Positions 61,631-64,000 of a DNA stretch of 64,000 nt are shown piece by piece. This DNA is from an uncultured Acidobacteriia bacterium (GTDB taxonomy: Bacteria; Acidobacteriota; Terriglobia; Bryobacterales; Bryobacteraceae). The position numbers and the translations under genes are program-made. The stretch is taken from contig CAIXXM010000101.1 of the NCBI GenBank assembly GCA_903923395.1, positions 51,568-115,567 of the forward strand. Direction: 5' to 3'. Every line of letters starts with the position of its first letter. Positions within the stretch are counted from its first letter, which is position 1. The notes under the pieces are model-generated. The model was not told the DNA's origin. It saw only the letters and a list, made by a program, of their open reading frames with translations, and ran no database searches.

Positions 61631-64000
61631 GCAAGTACGTATATTCGTTCGGCGGCGGCACTGCCGACGGCGACGGCAAGATGAAAGATATCCTCGGCGG
61701 CAAGGGTGCCGGCCTCGCGGAAATGTCCAAGGCCGGACTGCCTGTTCCCGGCGGGTTCACTATTGCGACTCAGGTTTGCAATATGTATTTCGCCGGTGGC
61801 AGCAAGGTGCCGGACGCGGTCAAGAAGGAAATTCTCGCCGCGCTGAAGAAGCTGGAAAAGGAAATGGGACAGAAGCTTGGTGACCCCAAGAATCCTCTGT
61901 TGCTCAGCGTCCGTTCCGGTGCCAAGTTCTCCATGCCCGGCATGATGAACACCATCCTGAACCTGGGTATGAACGACACCACGGCTGCAGGCCTCGCCGC
62001 GAAGACTGGCAATGCCCGCTTCGCCTATGACTGCTACCGCCGTTTCGTCCAGATGTTCGGCGAAGTCGCCCTCAACATCGAGATGGAAAAGTTCGACCAC
62101 ATCTTCGATGCCCGCAAGCACAAGGTCAAGGCGAAGAACGATGCCGTTCTGACCGCCGAAGATCTGCAGGCCATCATCGCTGACTATCTGAAGCTCGTGC
62201 AGAAGGAAACCGGCAAGCCCTTCCCGCAGGACCCCCTCGATCAGCTCATGCTCTCCGTCGGCGCCGTGTTCGGCTCCTGGTGGAACCCCAAGGCCAACTA
62301 CTACCGGAAGATGGAAAAGATTCCGGACGAAATCGGCACTGCCGCCAACGTGCAGGCCATGGTGTTCGGCAACCTGAATGACAACTCCGGCACAGGCGTC
62401 GGCTTCACCCGCGACCCTGGTACCGGTGAGAACGTGTTCTACGGCGAATACCTGCTCAATGCGCAGGGCGAAGACGTCGTGGCCGGTATCCGCACCCCCG
62501 AGCCCATCTCCGGCCTGAAGGACGTGCTGCCCGAAGCCTACGATCAGCTCCGCGAAATCACCAACAACCTGGAAAAGCACTACAAAGACATGCAGGACTT
62601 TGAGTTCACCATCCAGGATGGCAAGCTCTACATGCTGCAGACCCGCAACGGCAAGCGCACGGGTCCAGCGGCGGTCCGCATTGCTGTGGACATGGTGGAA
62701 GAAGGCATGATCACCAAGGAAGAAGCCATCATGCGTGTGGCTCCTGGGCAGCTTGATCAACTGCTGCACCCCGTGTTCGATACCAAGACCTTGAAGGACA
62801 CCGTGAAGCTCACCACCGGTATCTCGGCCTCGCCGGGTGCTGCCGTGGGCCGCGTTGCTTTCACCGCGGAAGATGCCGTGCACCTCGCTGCCGGCGGTCC
62901 GGTGATCCTGGTCCGCAAGGAAACCACGCCCGATGACATCCATGGCATGGACGTCGCCAAGGGTATTCTCACGGCGATCGGTGGCAAGAGCTCGCACGCG
63001 GCCGTTGTGGCCCGCGGCATGGGCCGCCCCTGCGTCGTTGGCGCGGGCGATGTGAAGATCGACGAAAAGAAGAAGGTCGCCACGGTTTCCACCTCCGGCA
63101 AGACCATCACCGTCAAAGAGGGTGACTTCATCAGCGTGGATGGCACCACCGGTGATATCTATCTCGGTCAGGCGAAGACTTCCGAGCCCGATCTTACCCA
63201 GGACTTCCTTGGGAAGTTCATGTCTTGGACGGATTCCTTCCGCGGCACCTTCGGCATCCGTGCCAATGCCGACATTCCCCGCGATGCCAAGGTTGCCCGC
63301 ACGTTCGGCGCCGAAGGCATCGGTCTCTGCCGTACGGAACATATGTTCTTCGCCGAAGAGCGACTGCCCTTCGTGCAGCAGATGATTCTCGCCACCACCG
63401 AAGCCGACCGCAAGAAGGCGCTCGCCAAGCTCCTCCCCATGCAGCGCTCTGACTTTGAAGGTCTCTTCAAGGCCATGGACGGCTATCCGGTCGTGATCCG
63501 TACCCTCGATCCGCCACTCCATGAATTCCTGCCGAAGCGCGAAAACCTGATGGTCGACGTGGCTCTGCTGCCGTATGCAGACGCTAAGTTGAAGAAGGAA
63601 ATCGCGGCGAAGTACACCACGTTCGGCATCGACACGAAGAACCTGAAGAAGGAACTTCCCAAGCTGCTGCACCGCGTGGAAGATCTGCATGAATTCAACC
63701 CCATGCTGGGTCACCGCGGCTGCCGTCTGGGTGTGACTTATCCGGAGATCACGGAAATGCAGGCCCGCGCCATCTTCGAAGCTGCCGCCAAGGTCGCCAA
63801 GAAGGGCACTAAGGTGATTCCGGAAGTGATGATTCCGCTGATTGGTTCGGTGGAAGAGTTCAACAACCAGAAGGACATTGTGGTCCGCGTGGCGAAGGAA
63901 GTATTTGCCAAGGCAGGTGTGGATGTCCATTATATGGTGGGCACGATGATCGAAATCCCCCGCGCCGCACTTACTGCGGATAAGGTGGCCAAGGATGCCG
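61627..64000 (+). CDS. ppdK: pyruvate, phosphate dikinase (partial, runs off right edge)
   Basis: The frame opens at ATG 61627 in the glyS stop and stays open to the window edge (791 residues). The N-terminal ATP-grasp domain starts YVYSFGGG and has GGKGAGLAEMSKAGLPVPGG. The central phosphohistidine domain has the catalytic His in IGGKSSHAAVVARGMGRPCV. The C-terminal PEP/pyruvate barrel has RTEHMFF, RTLDPPLHEFLP and MLGHRGCRLG. The enzyme interconverts PEP + AMP + PPi and pyruvate + ATP + Pi. About 90 residues are missing at the end. Confidence 0.97.
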   Translation, partial: MSKYVYSFGGGTADGDGKMKDILGGKGAGLAEMSKAGLPVPGGFTIATQVCNMYFAGGSKVPDAVKKEILAALKKLEKEMGQKLGDPKNPLLLSVRSGAKFSMPGMMNTILNLGMNDTTAAGLAAKTGNARFAYDCYRRFVQMFGEVALNIEMEKFDHIFDARKHKVKAKNDAVLTAEDLQAIIADYLKLVQKETGKPFPQDPLDQLMLSVGAVFGSWWNPKANYYRKMEKIPDEIGTAANVQAMVFGNLNDNSGTGVGFTRDPGTGENVFYGEYLLNAQGEDVVAGIRTPEPISGLKDVLPEAYDQLREITNNLEKHYKDMQDFEFTIQDGKLYMLQTRNGKRTGPAAVRIAVDMVEEGMITKEEAIMRVAPGQLDQLLHPVFDTKTLKDTVKLTTGISASPGAAVGRVAFTAEDAVHLAAGGPVILVRKETTPDDIHGMDVAKGILTAIGGKSSHAAVVARGMGRPCVVGAGDVKIDEKKKVATVSTSGKTITVKEGDFISVDGTTGDIYLGQAKTSEPDLTQDFLGKFMSWTDSFRGTFGIRANADIPRDAKVARTFGAEGIGLCRTEHMFFAEERLPFVQQMILATTEADRKKALAKLLPMQRSDFEGLFKAMDGYPVVIRTLDPPLHEFLPKRENLMVDVALLPYADAKLKKEIAAKYTTFGIDTKNLKKELPKLLHRVEDLHEFNPMLGHRGCRLGVTYPEITEMQARAIFEAAAKVAKKGTKVIPEVMIPLIGSVEEFNNQKDIVVRVAKEVFAKAGVDVHYMVGTMIEIPRAALTADKVAKDA

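Noticed and set aside
61486..63930. 814-residue minus-strand open frame antisense to ppdK
   Set aside because: The plus strand encodes an unmistakable PPDK with catalytic motifs. The antisense frame results from high-GC codon bias and shows no domain-like pattern.

Overview
The window reads as chromosomal DNA of an acidobacterium, most likely of the Bryobacterales/Solibacter group. This is inferred from gene content: a paired DUF1592-type cytochrome and DUF1552 protein, a winged-helix/TPR regulator of the kind common in that group, TTG/GTG starts, many two-component proteins, and a PEP-CTERM remnant. No rRNA, CRISPR array or intact IS element was seen. One tRNA gene (tRNA-Leu, anticodon CAG) is present.

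Layout. 1-5180: a truncated c-type cytochrome gene running off the left edge, divergent from a DUF1592/DUF1552 pair. 5224-7432: an overlapping operon of two HtrA-like proteases without signal peptides and a LuxR-type regulator whose receiver domain has lost its phospho-acceptor. 7448-9970: TonB-like protein, aminotransferase, and MscL with a zinc-ribbon tail. 9971-16792: a block of about 6.5 kb (winged-helix/TPR regulator, small membrane protein, large secreted RHS protein) bounded by direct repeats of about 179 bp. The repeats are copies of the 3' end of the neighbouring NicO-type metal transporter gene (16618-18120). 18188-22358: deoC, a GAF-GAF-PP2C phosphatase, lysA and a YfiT-like protein, all on the plus strand. 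22359-26030: exopolysaccharide export and chain-length genes on the minus strand.

26184-33372: EVE protein, then a large membrane histidine kinase with an N-terminal PDZ domain overlapped by its sigma-54 activator, a decayed glycine-rich PEP-CTERM gene, and a LytS/LytTR pair. 33506-35286: DUF4279 protein, small zinc-ribbon protein, tRNA-Leu, and an HpcH/HpaI aldolase. 35287-40838: an unusual signalling cluster with a soluble NarX-type kinase, two LuxR-type response regulators, two single-TM coiled-coil proteins, and a 566-residue protein. The last looks like a response regulator that lost its DNA-binding domain and gained the coiled coil, a membrane anchor and TPRs. I consider this cluster the best candidate for an undescribed system.

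40839-54370: a structured leader, a PilZ protein, a GT-C-like membrane protein and a compact Tad (Flp pilus) operon: flp, flp, cpaB, secretin, cpaE/tadZ, cpaF, tadB, tadC. Two tandem 32-residue paralogous membrane proteins follow, then a cyclase-repeat protein and a Tat-lipoprotein DUF362 protein. The prepilin peptidase lies nearby on the opposite strand. 54466-57545: ROK-family protein, soluble transhydrogenase and a VapBC-type toxin-antitoxin pair. 57886-64000: recO, glyQ, glyS and ppdK in an overlapping plus-strand operon, the last running off the right edge.

All calls are from reading the sequence. No database search, structure prediction or computed statistics were available.
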